Below are positions 8,348 to 16,738 of a stretch of 40,745 nucleotides of DNA, in pieces. The position numbers were made by a program, and so were the translations under genes. Origin of the DNA: an uncultured Granulosicoccaceae bacterium (lineage in GTDB: Bacteria; Pseudomonadota; Gammaproteobacteria; Granulosicoccales; Granulosicoccaceae); assembly GCA_937923565.1 (NCBI GenBank), contig CALDTX010000072.1:1-40745 (forward strand). Direction: 5' to 3'. Numbering within the stretch: position 1 is the first letter of the stretch; the number at the start of each line of letters is the position of its first letter. Under the pieces are notes generated by a model. It was not told the DNA's origin, made no database searches, and was given only the letters and a program-made list of their open reading frames with translations.

Positions 8348-9247
8348 ATGAATTTCGGACTAAAACACATTGAGCACTTCATATTAGTTGCAAGAGAACT
8401 GCACTACCGCCGTGCAGCTGAACTTGCCGACGTGCCCCAGCCCGCCATCAGTCGCTCAGTTCAGTTTCTGGAAAACGAACTTGGCGTAGAACTGCTGGCA
8501 AGAAACAATCGCACAGTCAAACTGACAGACGCCGGCAAAAAATTCCTTGAGGGCTGTATTCAATATACCCATAAAATGAGCAACACTATCGAGCAAACCC
8601 AATCGATAGGCGCGTTACAAAACGACGCTATAAGAATTGGCTACACCAGCTTTGCAATGCGAAGCCAGCTGCCTCAGCTACTCGGCCAGTTCAATAAAAA
8701 ATACCCAGATATAGTAACGGTCCCTATCCACTTAAACACTACCGAACAACTCGAACAACTCAAAAACAAAAAGCTTGATGCTTGTTTTATAACAAAACCA
8801 GCACATGCTATCGATGCAGAATATTTTAATATTCATGAGGAAGAAACCTGTGTGGTGGTTAATGACAAGCATCCCATCGCTCAACGCGATTCCGTTGCAA
8901 TGGCTGAATTAAAAAATGAAAACATTATCATTGCCACCGAAGAAGACCACATGCGATTCCACCAGAATGTGCGCAGCTTATGCACGCAAGCCGGAGTGAA
9001 ATCCAAGAACATTAAACTCACTACAAGCAAGTTAGGCGCGCTAGGATTAGTAGCGAACGATTCAGCTATTACTTTTTCTTCAAAAGGCTGCCCAACACCC
9101 AATCAATACGGATTGAAATCAATTCCAGTTAGCGACGATGCTGCAGCACTGAAAACAGTAATGGCCTGGAACCCTGACGATCAATCGGAAACACAGAGAG
9201 TATTTCTCCAATTTTTCAAGGATGCTCTGAATAATGACGGGCTCTGA
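8348..9247 (+). CDS. LysR-family transcriptional regulator (first of a tandem pair)
   Basis: Predicted 299-residue LysR regulator. The N-terminal winged helix-turn-helix occupies about residues 1-65 (FxxVARELHYRRAAELADVPQPAISRSVQFLENELG), followed by a linker helix and a periplasmic-binding-protein-like effector domain (about 90-295). GGGG lies about seven bases before the ATG. Its first 70 residues are identical at 52 positions to those of the next gene, and both open with MNFGL, so the two arose by tandem duplication. Its stop overlaps the next start (TGATG). The effector halves have diverged, suggesting different ligands or a division of labour. The target is unknown; the flanking epimerase and the secreted protein are candidates only by position. 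Confidence 0.92.
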   Translation: MNFGLKHIEHFILVARELHYRRAAELADVPQPAISRSVQFLENELGVELLARNNRTVKLTDAGKKFLEGCIQYTHKMSNTIEQTQSIGALQNDAIRIGYTSFAMRSQLPQLLGQFNKKYPDIVTVPIHLNTTEQLEQLKNKKLDACFITKPAHAIDAEYFNIHEEETCVVVNDKHPIAQRDSVAMAELKNENIIIATEEDHMRFHQNVRSLCTQAGVKSKNIKLTTSKLGALGLVANDSAITFSSKGCPTPNQYGLKSIPVSDDAAALKTVMAWNPDDQSETQRVFLQFFKDALNNDGL

Positions 9248-10179
9248 TGAACTTCGGACTACGACACGTCAGACACTTCGTTCTAGTTGCGCAAGAGCTG
9301 CACTTTCGTCGTGCTGCGCAAATTGCTAACGTCGCTCAACCTGCACTCAGCCGCTCAGTTCAGTTACTAGAGAATCAACTCGGCGTTGAGCTGTTCGAAC
9401 GCAACAACAGAAATGTCAAGCTTACAGCCGCAGGCAAGCAATTTTTGGAAGGCTGCCAAGACCTAACCAAATTAATGGAAGATACGGTTCTGCTCACGCA
9501 AAAAGCGGGAGCCGGAGAAACAGGCAAACTGATTATTGGCTATACGTACTTTGCTATGTGCGGCCAACTACCCGACCTGCTTAATCAATTCAAGGTAGAA
9601 AACCCCAGTATTGAAATTGAATCAGTGCATGCTTCAACCACCAAACAATTGGATTGCCTGAACAAAAACCTGATGGATTTTTGCTTTTTGACAGGCCCGA
9701 TAAATATTCCACACGTTAATACCTTACCCTTTCAGCAAGACGATTTTGCCGTCATTGTGCACAAACAACACAGGCTTTCGCGCCGCCAGTCTGTTTCGGT
9801 TTTAGAGCTTAGAAACGAAGAGTTTATTCTCGGAGTGCAACCTCACTCCGCGCTATTCAATAATCATGTTTTTTCGCTGTGCCAGGATGCTGGCTTTGAA
9901 CCCAACGTCATTAGAACTGATGAAAATCACGTTGGAATTCTAGGGCAAGTGGCATGCACTCGAGGCGTGGCACTTACCTCGGCAAATTACGGCTGCATTT
10001 ACAGCAATAAACTGCGCAGCATTCCAATCACTGGAACTGATCAAAATATCCCTACAGTACTGTCTTGGCAGGGCAGTCAACCAGCAAGGTCTCAACAACT
10101 GTTTCTGGATTTTGTGCAAACGTGGGTAGAACAACACCACCAGACCGATACAACCCTAACGGTCGCCAAACGCTACTAA
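9247..10179 (+). CDS. LysR-family transcriptional regulator (second of a tandem pair)
   Basis: Predicted 310-residue LysR regulator beginning on the last base of the preceding LysR stop codon (TGATG), so it is probably translated by coupling. The HTH (about 1-65) has nearly the same recognition helix as its neighbour: QPALSRSVQLLEN against QPAISRSVQFLEN. This implies overlapping DNA targets. The effector domain (about 90-300) is recognisably homologous but much less similar. It ends with a polar tail (about 297-310) that the first copy lacks. The pair could act as homotetramers competing for shared sites or as mixed oligomers; the sequence does not decide. Confidence 0.92.
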   Translation: MNFGLRHVRHFVLVAQELHFRRAAQIANVAQPALSRSVQLLENQLGVELFERNNRNVKLTAAGKQFLEGCQDLTKLMEDTVLLTQKAGAGETGKLIIGYTYFAMCGQLPDLLNQFKVENPSIEIESVHASTTKQLDCLNKNLMDFCFLTGPINIPHVNTLPFQQDDFAVIVHKQHRLSRRQSVSVLELRNEEFILGVQPHSALFNNHVFSLCQDAGFEPNVIRTDENHVGILGQVACTRGVALTSANYGCIYSNKLRSIPITGTDQNIPTVLSWQGSQPARSQQLFLDFVQTWVEQHHQTDTTLTVAKRY

Positions 10180-10285
10180 ACACCATCGGCACTTGCAACA
10201 GCGCTTTGTGAACCAATAGCGATTTCTTAAGCTTTAGCTGCTTACGTCGCTATAGACGGTTAAACACAGTGAGTTTCTTTTACCA

Positions 10286-11443
10286 ATGAAAATGCCTAAT
10301 CCTGCTGTAACCGCGCGGGCCGTGCTAAAAAGCCTTTTGCTATTAACGCTAAGCCTGAGCGCATCCACAAGCCTTGCGCAAACCATAGAGTTGCAGGCGA
10401 TAACTGACTTTCCGGTTATCGACAGTGGTGAAGTGCCTTATTACAAAGACATAGCTGGCGAGCGTAATGTGCTGGCGATCAATGCGGCTGATGAAAATTA
10501 TCGGGAAAAATTTGCTCGCGCTGATCATGTTTTTAGTGGCGCAAGTGGCGTCTACACGGTAACGATTCGGGCTCTGGGCGAAATTGACGGAGATTGCGAG
10601 TATCGCCTTTTGGTTAACGGTGTTCTAATTGGTTCAATGGCAAACCCATCGGTAGAAGAAGATTACACGGTGGTTGATCATGCATTTGAAGGTGTCGCAA
10701 TAGCTACAAATGATGTAATCAGCGTTGAGTCAAATGCGTTGTCTAACGGGCTAATTCCAGAAGGTGATGGCTTTGCATTTGCGCGAGGCAGATGGCGAAC
10801 ACTCATACTTGATCAACAATCCGAACTCACCACAGATAACGCAAACAACGTAGATCTTAGCCTGACAGTTAGCGCCGACAGCACCAACACGACTCTCGGT
10901 GTACCTGTTGAAATTTCGCTTGTTGTCAACAATGCCGCTAACATGGCTGTCGCAAGTAATGCTGCTATAGAAACGACCCTACCCGACTCGCTTTCGTTTT
11001 TCAGCAGCGAAGCCTGTCTACAAGATAACCAGAACGCTCAATTAATCAGCTGTGCTTTACCCGAGTTGGCAGCAGGCCAAAGCCAGAACGTTAGCTTGTC
11101 GGTTATCACAACAGTTGCTGGAGACAGCGAAGTCACGTTCACCCTAAATGCAGACCAAGCCGACAACAATCTCGAAGATAACAGCACCACAATGACACTA
11201 ACGGCAGCCGAAGCCGATATAAGCACTACCAGCGGCTCATCGACAGGTTCTGTAAGTACCGGCACGGAAACCAACACAACTGAAACAGGCAATACAGATA
11301 ATACGAACAACGAAAGCGAGAGTGAAACCAACAGCATGAACTCAACTAGCACGAATGCAGCAAGCAACTCAGGCGGCGCTTTAAGCTTGTGGTTTTTGCT
11401 GTTAGCTATTTGGCCAACCTTACGTCTAACACGATTACGTTAA
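10286..11443 (+). CDS. secreted DUF11-like protein with GlyGly-CTERM sorting signal
   Basis: Predicted 385-residue exported protein. A Sec signal peptide (about 1-31, ending near SLAQ) precedes a beta-rich domain of unknown function (about 35-175). A DUF11-like Ig repeat follows (about 190-295; SLTVSADS...GVPVEISLVVNNAA...LSCALPELAAGQSQNV). A low-complexity Ser/Thr/Asn/Glu linker (about 305-360) leads to a C-terminal tripartite tail: Ser-Gly-Gly (362-364), a hydrophobic helix, and an Arg-rich end (RLTRLR). That tail matches the GlyGly-CTERM signal, which rhombosortase cleaves for surface delivery, usually after type II secretion. No rhombosortase gene is in the window. Function is unknown; the N-terminal domain might bind ligand or carbohydrate. 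Confidence 0.78.
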   Translation: MKMPNPAVTARAVLKSLLLLTLSLSASTSLAQTIELQAITDFPVIDSGEVPYYKDIAGERNVLAINAADENYREKFARADHVFSGASGVYTVTIRALGEIDGDCEYRLLVNGVLIGSMANPSVEEDYTVVDHAFEGVAIATNDVISVESNALSNGLIPEGDGFAFARGRWRTLILDQQSELTTDNANNVDLSLTVSADSTNTTLGVPVEISLVVNNAANMAVASNAAIETTLPDSLSFFSSEACLQDNQNAQLISCALPELAAGQSQNVSLSVITTVAGDSEVTFTLNADQADNNLEDNSTTMTLTAAEADISTTSGSSTGSVSTGTETNTTETGNTDNTNNESESETNSMNSTSTNAASNSGGALSLWFLLLAIWPTLRLTRLR

Positions 11444-11451
11444 GCTGCACT

Positions 11452-12498
11452 CTATAAATACTGTTCCAAGCGTTTGCGTCGTTCAGCAGGTGGTAATGCC
11501 GCCACCTGCTTCGCCAGCTCGTAAAATGCGCTCATCGATTGCGAAGACTCTTCATACAAGGCTGCAAAAGCCGGAATAAAGCGTTGGTAGGTAGCAACCG
11601 ACACCAGTCGCGCATTATTGAGATCGCGTTTAAACCATCCATCGTAGCCAGAATACCCATTCCAACTCTCTTTTAACTCAGCGTAATCTGCTCGCATCGT
11701 TTCAAACGCTTGCACTTTTTTTTGCCGCTTTGTGTCGACTGATTCTGTGCCTGCGTATATTTTCCGTAACGCTAATTGGGTTTTCTTGAGTAAAGCGGAA
11801 AAGTCGTTGCTGCGCTTTAAATGTGCATCATACCGCTCGATACGCGCCTGTTCTTGTCGCTCAGTTAACCAAATACGGATTCCTTGCTGTTGTACGAATG
11901 AGGCGAAGGCCTCATTGAAATTACTGTCGTCTTGCACATACAGCACTTGGTGCGCTAACTCATGAAACAGGACGCCTACATAATTGATATCCCCACCTGC
12001 AAGCATGGTGTCTAAAATTGGATCATCGAACCAGCCCAAGGTTGAATAGGCTGAAGCGCCTCCAATGGTTACGTCGAAGTTGTCTTCGGCCATTTTCTGG
12101 GCGTAGGCTTTGGCATCTTCTTCCGCGAAATAACCACGGTAGTTAACGCAACCTGCTACAGGGAAACACCACGTATGCGGCTTAAGCGAAAACTCCTCGG
12201 CAGCTACCACATTCCACGTGACATAGCGCTTGCCGGTGGCTGCATAGCTTGAATAGCTATCGTTTTCGGGTAAGCCTAAACGCGTTACAGCGAACGAACG
12301 AGCATCCACCAACGTTTGCAATTTGTTGCGCAGCTCCGGATCGGTTTGTTCGTTTTCGAGTAATTTATCCACGGGTTCGCGCGCGCTCATGAGCTTCAAA
12401 TGCCCGCTGATCGCCTGCGAGTAGTAGCCAACTGAGCTGCACCCGCTGGCAAAAATGAGCACAAATAAAACAAGCGTTAATCTGAAATGTCGAGACAT
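11452..12498 (-). CDS. lipoprotein zinc aminopeptidase (PF10023/DUF2265 type)
   Basis: Predicted 348-residue lipoprotein. The N-terminal signal ends in a lipobox with Cys at residue 20 (FASGC). The zinc-metallopeptidase motif HExxH is visible as H179-E-L-A-H183, followed about 20 residues later by NEAFASF, whose Glu is a likely third ligand. Segments such as TWNVVAAEEFSL, CFPVAGCVNYRGYF and GASAYSTLGWFDDPI are typical of the bacterial 'putative aminopeptidase' family PF10023. The ATG at 12498 is chosen because it gives a compact signal peptide; an ATG at 12519 would add seven residues and is also possible. Neither has a strong SD. It diverges from cca and converges on the GlyGly-CTERM gene with an eight-base gap. 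Confidence 0.85.
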   Translation of the reverse strand: MSRHFRLTLVLFVLIFASGCSSVGYYSQAISGHLKLMSAREPVDKLLENEQTDPELRNKLQTLVDARSFAVTRLGLPENDSYSSYAATGKRYVTWNVVAAEEFSLKPHTWCFPVAGCVNYRGYFAEEDAKAYAQKMAEDNFDVTIGGASAYSTLGWFDDPILDTMLAGGDINYVGVLFHELAHQVLYVQDDSNFNEAFASFVQQQGIRIWLTERQEQARIERYDAHLKRSNDFSALLKKTQLALRKIYAGTESVDTKRQKKVQAFETMRADYAELKESWNGYSGYDGWFKRDLNNARLVSVATYQRFIPAFAALYEESSQSMSAFYELAKQVAALPPAERRKRLEQYL

Positions 12499-12570
12499 TG
12501 GCTTTATCTGGATATCCATACAACTAGAAACGTCAAACACGACTAATAAAGGCAGTGTAACATTCACTCC

Positions 12571-13812
12571 ATGGATATTTACCTTGTCGGCGGCGCTGTA
12601 AGAGATCAACTACTCGATTTACCAGTCATTGATAAAGACTGGGTCGTTGTTGGCGCATCAGTGCAACAAATGCGCGATGCCAATTTCAAAGAAGTTGGCA
12701 AAGACTTCCCCGTGTTCTTGCACCCCGACACCAAAGAAGAGTATGCGCTGGCAAGAACCGAGCGCAAAACCGCGCCAGGCTATACAGGCTTTGAATTCGA
12801 TACCAGCCAACACGTAACCTTAGAGCAAGACCTAATGCGTCGCGACTTAACCATCAATGCGATCGCACAAGACTCTCAGGGCAAGCTGATCGATCCATTC
12901 AACGGCGTTCAGGATATCAAAAACAAAAAGCTTCGCCATGTATCCGATGCGTTCTCTGAAGACCCGGTTAGAGTACTAAGGGTAGCGCGATTCATGTCCA
13001 GATTTAGCGCCTTGGGATTCAGCGTTGCCGACGAAACTCTCGAGCTTATGCAACAAATGGTAAGCAATGGCGAGGTTTCGCATTTGGTGCCCGAACGCGT
13101 TTGGCAAGAGATGGAACGTGCACTGAAAATGGCAGCACCTGGTGCATTTATTGAAACACTCAGAGCATGCGGCGCTCTTGCGATTTTGTTGCCGGAGGTC
13201 GATGCATTGTTTGGTGTACCCCAACCACCACAATGGCATCCGGAAATTGATTCAGGCATTCACACGCTAATGGTGCTTAATGAGGCCTGCAAACTGAGCG
13301 ATAACGCCGAGGTAAGATTCGCTGCACTGGTGCACGATATCGGCAAAGCGCTTACACCAAAAAACGAATGGCCTGCCCATAAAATGCATGAAAAGCGCGG
13401 TGCAGACATCATGGATGCATTGTGCGACCGATTACGCGCACCGAAACGTTTTAGAGACCTTGCAAAAATTACGGCCGAGCTTCATCTAAAGTGCCATAGG
13501 GCTTTCGAATTAAAAGCAAGCACACTGCAAAAATTTCTGACGAGGCTAGACGTTATAAGAAAGCCTGAACGCTTTGAACAATTTCTTCTGGCCTGCACCG
13601 CTGATGCGCGTGGCCGACAAGGCGCTGAAGATAATCCATACCCTCAGGCCGACTACCTTCGTAAGGCTGTAGTGGCGTTCAATAATGTTGATGCCAGCGC
13701 AATAGCCAAAGCAGTTACGCGGCCCTCAGACATTGCAGATGAGATTCGACTGGCACAGCTTAAAGAGTTAAAACAATTTATTAAATTAGAGAACGAGCGC
13801 TCAACGCCATAA
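12571..13812 (+). CDS. cca: CCA-adding enzyme, tRNA nucleotidyltransferase
   Basis: Predicted 413-residue class II CCA-adding enzyme that builds or repairs the 3' CCA of tRNAs; the length is close to E. coli Cca (412). The nucleotidyltransferase head shows GGAVRD (7-12) and the metal-binding D21-x-D23. The segment EQDLMRRDLTINAIA follows, with the RRD nucleotide-recognition region, and then EDPVRVLRVARFMSRF. An HD domain in the second half (VHDIGKALTP, HEKRGADIM) corresponds to the phosphohydrolase domain of gammaproteobacterial Cca. The 3' end overlaps the convergent exporter gene by 12 bases. Confidence 0.95.
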   Translation: MDIYLVGGAVRDQLLDLPVIDKDWVVVGASVQQMRDANFKEVGKDFPVFLHPDTKEEYALARTERKTAPGYTGFEFDTSQHVTLEQDLMRRDLTINAIAQDSQGKLIDPFNGVQDIKNKKLRHVSDAFSEDPVRVLRVARFMSRFSALGFSVADETLELMQQMVSNGEVSHLVPERVWQEMERALKMAAPGAFIETLRACGALAILLPEVDALFGVPQPPQWHPEIDSGIHTLMVLNEACKLSDNAEVRFAALVHDIGKALTPKNEWPAHKMHEKRGADIMDALCDRLRAPKRFRDLAKITAELHLKCHRAFELKASTLQKFLTRLDVIRKPERFEQFLLACTADARGRQGAEDNPYPQADYLRKAVVAFNNVDASAIAKAVTRPSDIADEIRLAQLKELKQFIKLENERSTP

Positions 13813-14421
13813 CGTTCGCAGTAAGCTCAACGCGATAACCCACATGAACACACCGATTACGGTATCGAGTATTTTCCAAGCTCTTGGGTTTTCAAACAAT
13901 GGCGCCAACAAGCGTCCGGCAAAAGCTAATGAAAAAAACCAGACAAACGATGCGCATATAGCACCCACTGCAAAATATGCAGACTGAGGGACAGGCAGCT
14001 GAGCTCCAACGCTGCCTACCAACAGCACAGTGTCCAAATACACATGCGGATTTAACACACTAATACCTAACCCGGTTAAGAGCACAGTTAGCTTGCGTCC
14101 CACACTGGATACATTCTGCGCTTGCATACCGACGGGCCTATAGGCCCGTTTGAACGCAAGCAAACCATACCAGAATAAAAACAGGGCTCCGGCGAGGCTA
14201 AAAAAAGTGAGTAAATTAGGACTGTGCTTAATAAATTCGCCAAGACCCAGCACGCCAATCAATATTAAAAGCGCATCGAACAAAGCGAATACAAACGCAA
14301 GACTTAGCTCGTGACGACCGCGAATAGCGTAGCCAAGTAGATAGGCATTTTGCGCGCCTATGGCAACAATTAGCCCGCCACCAAGTGCAAAGCCTTTAAA
14401 AAATGCTAGAGCTTCAACCAT
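13801..14421 (-). CDS. argO: LysE/ArgO-family amino acid exporter
   Basis: Predicted 206-residue inner-membrane protein with about six transmembrane segments. It fits the LysE/ArgO family, which exports basic amino acids such as arginine or lysine. Family signatures are GFALGGGLIVAIGAQNAYLL near the N-terminus, FALFDALLILIGVLGLG, and the loop GLGISVLNPHVYLDTVLLVGSVGAQ in the middle. The ATG at 14421 immediately precedes the first helix. The gene converges on cca. No LysR-type ArgP homologue sits beside it, so its regulation is not visible. The substrate is inferred from the family. Confidence 0.85.
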   Translation of the reverse strand: MVEALAFFKGFALGGGLIVAIGAQNAYLLGYAIRGRHELSLAFVFALFDALLILIGVLGLGEFIKHSPNLLTFFSLAGALFLFWYGLLAFKRAYRPVGMQAQNVSSVGRKLTVLLTGLGISVLNPHVYLDTVLLVGSVGAQLPVPQSAYFAVGAICASFVWFFSLAFAGRLLAPLFENPRAWKILDTVIGVFMWVIALSLLRTLWR

Positions 14422-14443
14422 GGCGCGCTGAAATCATACAGCG

Positions 14444-14887
14444 CTAAGACTCAGCTTGCTCTTTTGAGGCTGGTAAGAAAAGAGATTCAAAGCGGCTAAG
14501 CAGCGTGCCCACCCAAGTATAACCAAGCGCCCACGCTAACAATACACCGCTGGTGTTGGCAACCATGTCCAGAAACTCGAACTTACGCGAAGGTGTAATG
14601 CCTTGCAGGAACTCGATGCCAATACCCATCGCTGTTAACAATAAAACGATAACAAGGCGCGTGAGATCGTGGCGAAATATCTGAGAGAACCAACCCATTA
14701 AGCAGGCATAAACAGCCGCATGGATCAGCTTATCGTGAAACATAACTTGCTTAACCGACCCAGGCACATCCACGACAGACGCAAGCGTTACGCCACTGAT
14801 CAGGAACAAGCCAATTGCCAGCCACAGACGTTTAAATCTGAGGTGGCGCATATTGAGCAAACCTTGTGGAGTGAAATCAAATTTCAT
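14444..14887 (-). CDS. VanZ-like family membrane protein
   Basis: Predicted 147-residue protein with about four hydrophobic segments and the VanZ-like pattern: a first helix (LWLAIGLFLISGVTLASV), FHDKLIHAAVYACLMGWF, then IGIEFLQGITPSRKFEFLDMVANTSGVLLAWALGY. The D-K-x-x-H-x-x-x-Y and E-x-x-Q...R...D-x-x-A-N-x-x-G residues are the family's conserved set. VanZ-like proteins are associated with envelope stress or glycopeptide tolerance, mechanism unclear. The ATG at 14887 is preferred because GAGGG stands about eight bases upstream. A Fur-like site lies in the upstream gap. Confidence 0.8.
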   Translation of the reverse strand: MKFDFTPQGLLNMRHLRFKRLWLAIGLFLISGVTLASVVDVPGSVKQVMFHDKLIHAAVYACLMGWFSQIFRHDLTRLVIVLLLTAMGIGIEFLQGITPSRKFEFLDMVANTSGVLLAWALGYTWVGTLLSRFESLFLPASKEQAES

Positions 14888-14922
14888 CAGCAAACCCTCA
14901 AACCACTAACGAAATATAATTG

Positions 14923-14941
14923 CGACACGATTATCATTATT
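14923..14941 (-). promoter_or_regulatory. possible Fur box upstream of the vanZ-like gene
   Basis: Read on the minus strand, this stretch contains AATAATGATAATC. It matches 12 consecutive positions (13 of 19 overall) of the Fur consensus GATAATGATAATCATTATC. It lies 36 bases upstream of the vanZ-like start, where an operator would sit. The right third of the site is poor and the region is AT-rich, so a chance match is possible. Confidence 0.28.
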
Positions 14942-15006
14942 CTTATTATTTAACCTAACCCACTTTCATCAGTATCGGTTCTAACGCGGCTCAAATGAAG
15001 CCGTCC

Positions 15007-15342
15007 CTACAGACGCACTGTAATATATATTGATGCTGTGAGCAAAATAGCAACAAGAATATGACCGTAGCTGGAGATCATCAATATGTGGTACCAGGAA
15101 GCCTTCTTCAACTTTGCGTAAAGCATCACAACCAGGCAGTAAGCAACAATGCCAACACAGACCCAGCCGCCAACCTCTAACGCTTCTAGCGACCAATTAA
15201 GCTTATCCTTCCCGTCCAGTATCCAGCCTGTTAGTGAATAAACCAAATAGAAGCACGTCATAACCATTGGCGTGAGCAACAATGCAAACTGTGCAACGGG
15301 TGAAACTTTCGCTTGGGAATTATTTGGCATGTTACAGGTCAT
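15007..15342 (-). CDS. small three-helix membrane protein, unknown function
   Basis: Predicted 111-residue protein with three hydrophobic helices at about residues 18-40, 55-76 and 82-108 and a short polar N-terminus. No family is recognised. Two ATGs (15342 and 15330) are possible starts and neither has a clear SD sequence. It stands alone, reading toward the vanZ-like gene 120 bases downstream and diverging from the small exported protein. Helix spacing and the charged loops support a real inner-membrane protein. Confidence 0.6.
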   Translation of the reverse strand: MTCNMPNNSQAKVSPVAQFALLLTPMVMTCFYLVYSLTGWILDGKDKLNWSLEALEVGGWVCVGIVAYCLVVMLYAKLKKASWYHILMISSYGHILVAILLTASIYITVRL

Positions 15343-15487
15343 AGGTTGAGTGGATCTGCAAACTCAAATTCTAACAGCACATTCGCTGGATGCGCTTATT
15401 GCTTGAGTTAATATAATTAAATTACAGTAAAGAGCGGGCCGAGAGCAAACCTCTGACCAACAAGACTGAGCTAGTAAAGGAACATTC

Positions 15488-15850
15488 ATGATATACAAAC
15501 TAATTGCCCTGGTTGCACTTTCTACTGTTGCACTACTGAGCTTTGCTGGTGAAGCCGATGTGACCAACGTCAAAATTCAACACCTCGGCGACAGAGAATT
15601 TCAGATCAGCACAACGGTTGCTCACGCCGATACCGGCTGGGACCACTACGCCAACCGCTGGGATGTTCTGGACGAAAATGGAGATGTACTGGGCAGTCGC
15701 GAACTGGCCCACCCGCACGTCGACGAGCAACCTTTCACACGCTCGCTCAGGCTAACCATCCCTGCATCAGTCAAGGTAATCACGGTTCGTGCAAACGACT
15801 CCGTACATGGCCTGGGAGGAAAAACATTTACGCTGGAGCTACCCAACTAG
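15488..15850 (+). CDS. small exported conserved protein of unknown function
   Basis: Predicted 120-residue protein with a Sec signal peptide (about 1-20, ending LLSFAG or FAGEA) and one compact beta-rich domain. The mature part contains VAHADTGWDHYANRWDV, LGSRELAHPHVDEQPFTRSL and ANDSVHGLGGKTFTLEL. I recall this His/Asp/Trp-rich pattern from uncharacterised exported proteins in several proteobacterial groups, but no function is known to me. An AAGGA about seven bases before the ATG supports the start. It is probably monocistronic: neighbours on both sides are on the opposite strand. Confidence 0.75.
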   Translation: MIYKLIALVALSTVALLSFAGEADVTNVKIQHLGDREFQISTTVAHADTGWDHYANRWDVLDENGDVLGSRELAHPHVDEQPFTRSLRLTIPASVKVITVRANDSVHGLGGKTFTLELPN

Positions 15851-15897
15851 CAATATCAGCTGTTTATACACTGAGTTTAGGGAAGTGGATCAAAGGC

Positions 15898-16695
15898 TTA
15901 TAAAAACACCCACAACAACACCAAGCCAAGTAGCAAACGATAAATAACAAAGGGCAACATGCCCATCTTATTGATCCACGACAAAAAGAAGTGGATGCAT
16001 ACAAAGGCACTAATGGCGGCCACCAAGGTACCCAACAGTAACGCAAACGTATCGATAGCGACATCACTGGCCAGCATATCGCCTGTTACGGCTAACCCGG
16101 ACAACACAATAATGGGTATAGACAATAAAAACGAATAACGCGCAGCCGCGGTTCGTGTCAAACCCAACAGCAATCCAGCAGTTATCGTAATGCCAGAACG
16201 TGATGTGCCAGGAATAAGCGCCAACGCTTGGGCTGCGCCAATGAATGTGAAATCTTTCCAACTGAGTGTTAGCTCATCGCGTATCAACTTCGCGCGCCTG
16301 TCGGCATACCAAAGCAATAAACCGAAGATGATCGTGGTTGCAGCAATGACCAACGGAGAGCGTAGGTAGATTTCGATGTAATCTTTGAAAAGCAAACCCA
16401 CCAAACCCGCTGGGATAGTACCCACTACCACGCCCCAGGCAAGTTTCGCTTCAGCACTGAAACCTTTGCCTGTAATTGAGTCCAGCCAAGCCAGAAACAG
16501 CTTTACGATGTCTTTTCGGAAATAGCTGACAACCGCTATCAGCGTACCCAGATGCACGGCCACATCGAAGGTGATACCTTGATCTTCCCAGCCCAACAGG
16601 CTCGGTACGAGTATCAAATGCGCTGAACTGGATATGGGTAGAAACTCGGTAAAACCCTGAACCAATGCCAGCCAAATTATTTGTGCTATTTCCAT
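15898..16695 (-). CDS. uppP: undecaprenyl-diphosphatase
   Basis: Predicted 265-residue polytopic membrane enzyme of the BacA/UppP family. It dephosphorylates undecaprenyl pyrophosphate to recycle the lipid carrier for peptidoglycan and other envelope polymers. Both hallmark regions are present: the N-terminal [17 protein letters not shown] and the central [18 protein letters not shown], containing the catalytic Glu and Ser/Arg residues. The length matches the usual ~265-273. It is 43 bases downstream of the midA-like gene on the same strand. Confidence 0.95.
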   Translation of the reverse strand: MEIAQIIWLALVQGFTEFLPISSSAHLILVPSLLGWEDQGITFDVAVHLGTLIAVVSYFRKDIVKLFLAWLDSITGKGFSAEAKLAWGVVVGTIPAGLVGLLFKDYIEIYLRSPLVIAATTIIFGLLLWYADRRAKLIRDELTLSWKDFTFIGAAQALALIPGTSRSGITITAGLLLGLTRTAAARYSFLLSIPIIVLSGLAVTGDMLASDVAIDTFALLLGTLVAAISAFVCIHFFLSWINKMGMLPFVIYRLLLGLVLLWVFL

Positions 16696-16738
16696 TAGAA
16701 ACTTATCGGCCGTAAATTAAAAAGATTGCCCGGATTTA

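Noticed and set aside
11038-11367. Minus-strand 109-codon hydrophobic frame rich in Val/Leu/Ser.
   Set aside because: It is antisense to the Ser/Thr/Asn linker of the GlyGly-CTERM protein, which produces such sequence automatically.
15412-15417. Perfect TATAAT before the small exported protein gene.
   Set aside because: No -35 or extended -10 at suitable spacing in this AT-rich stretch, and it is 70 bases from the start codon.
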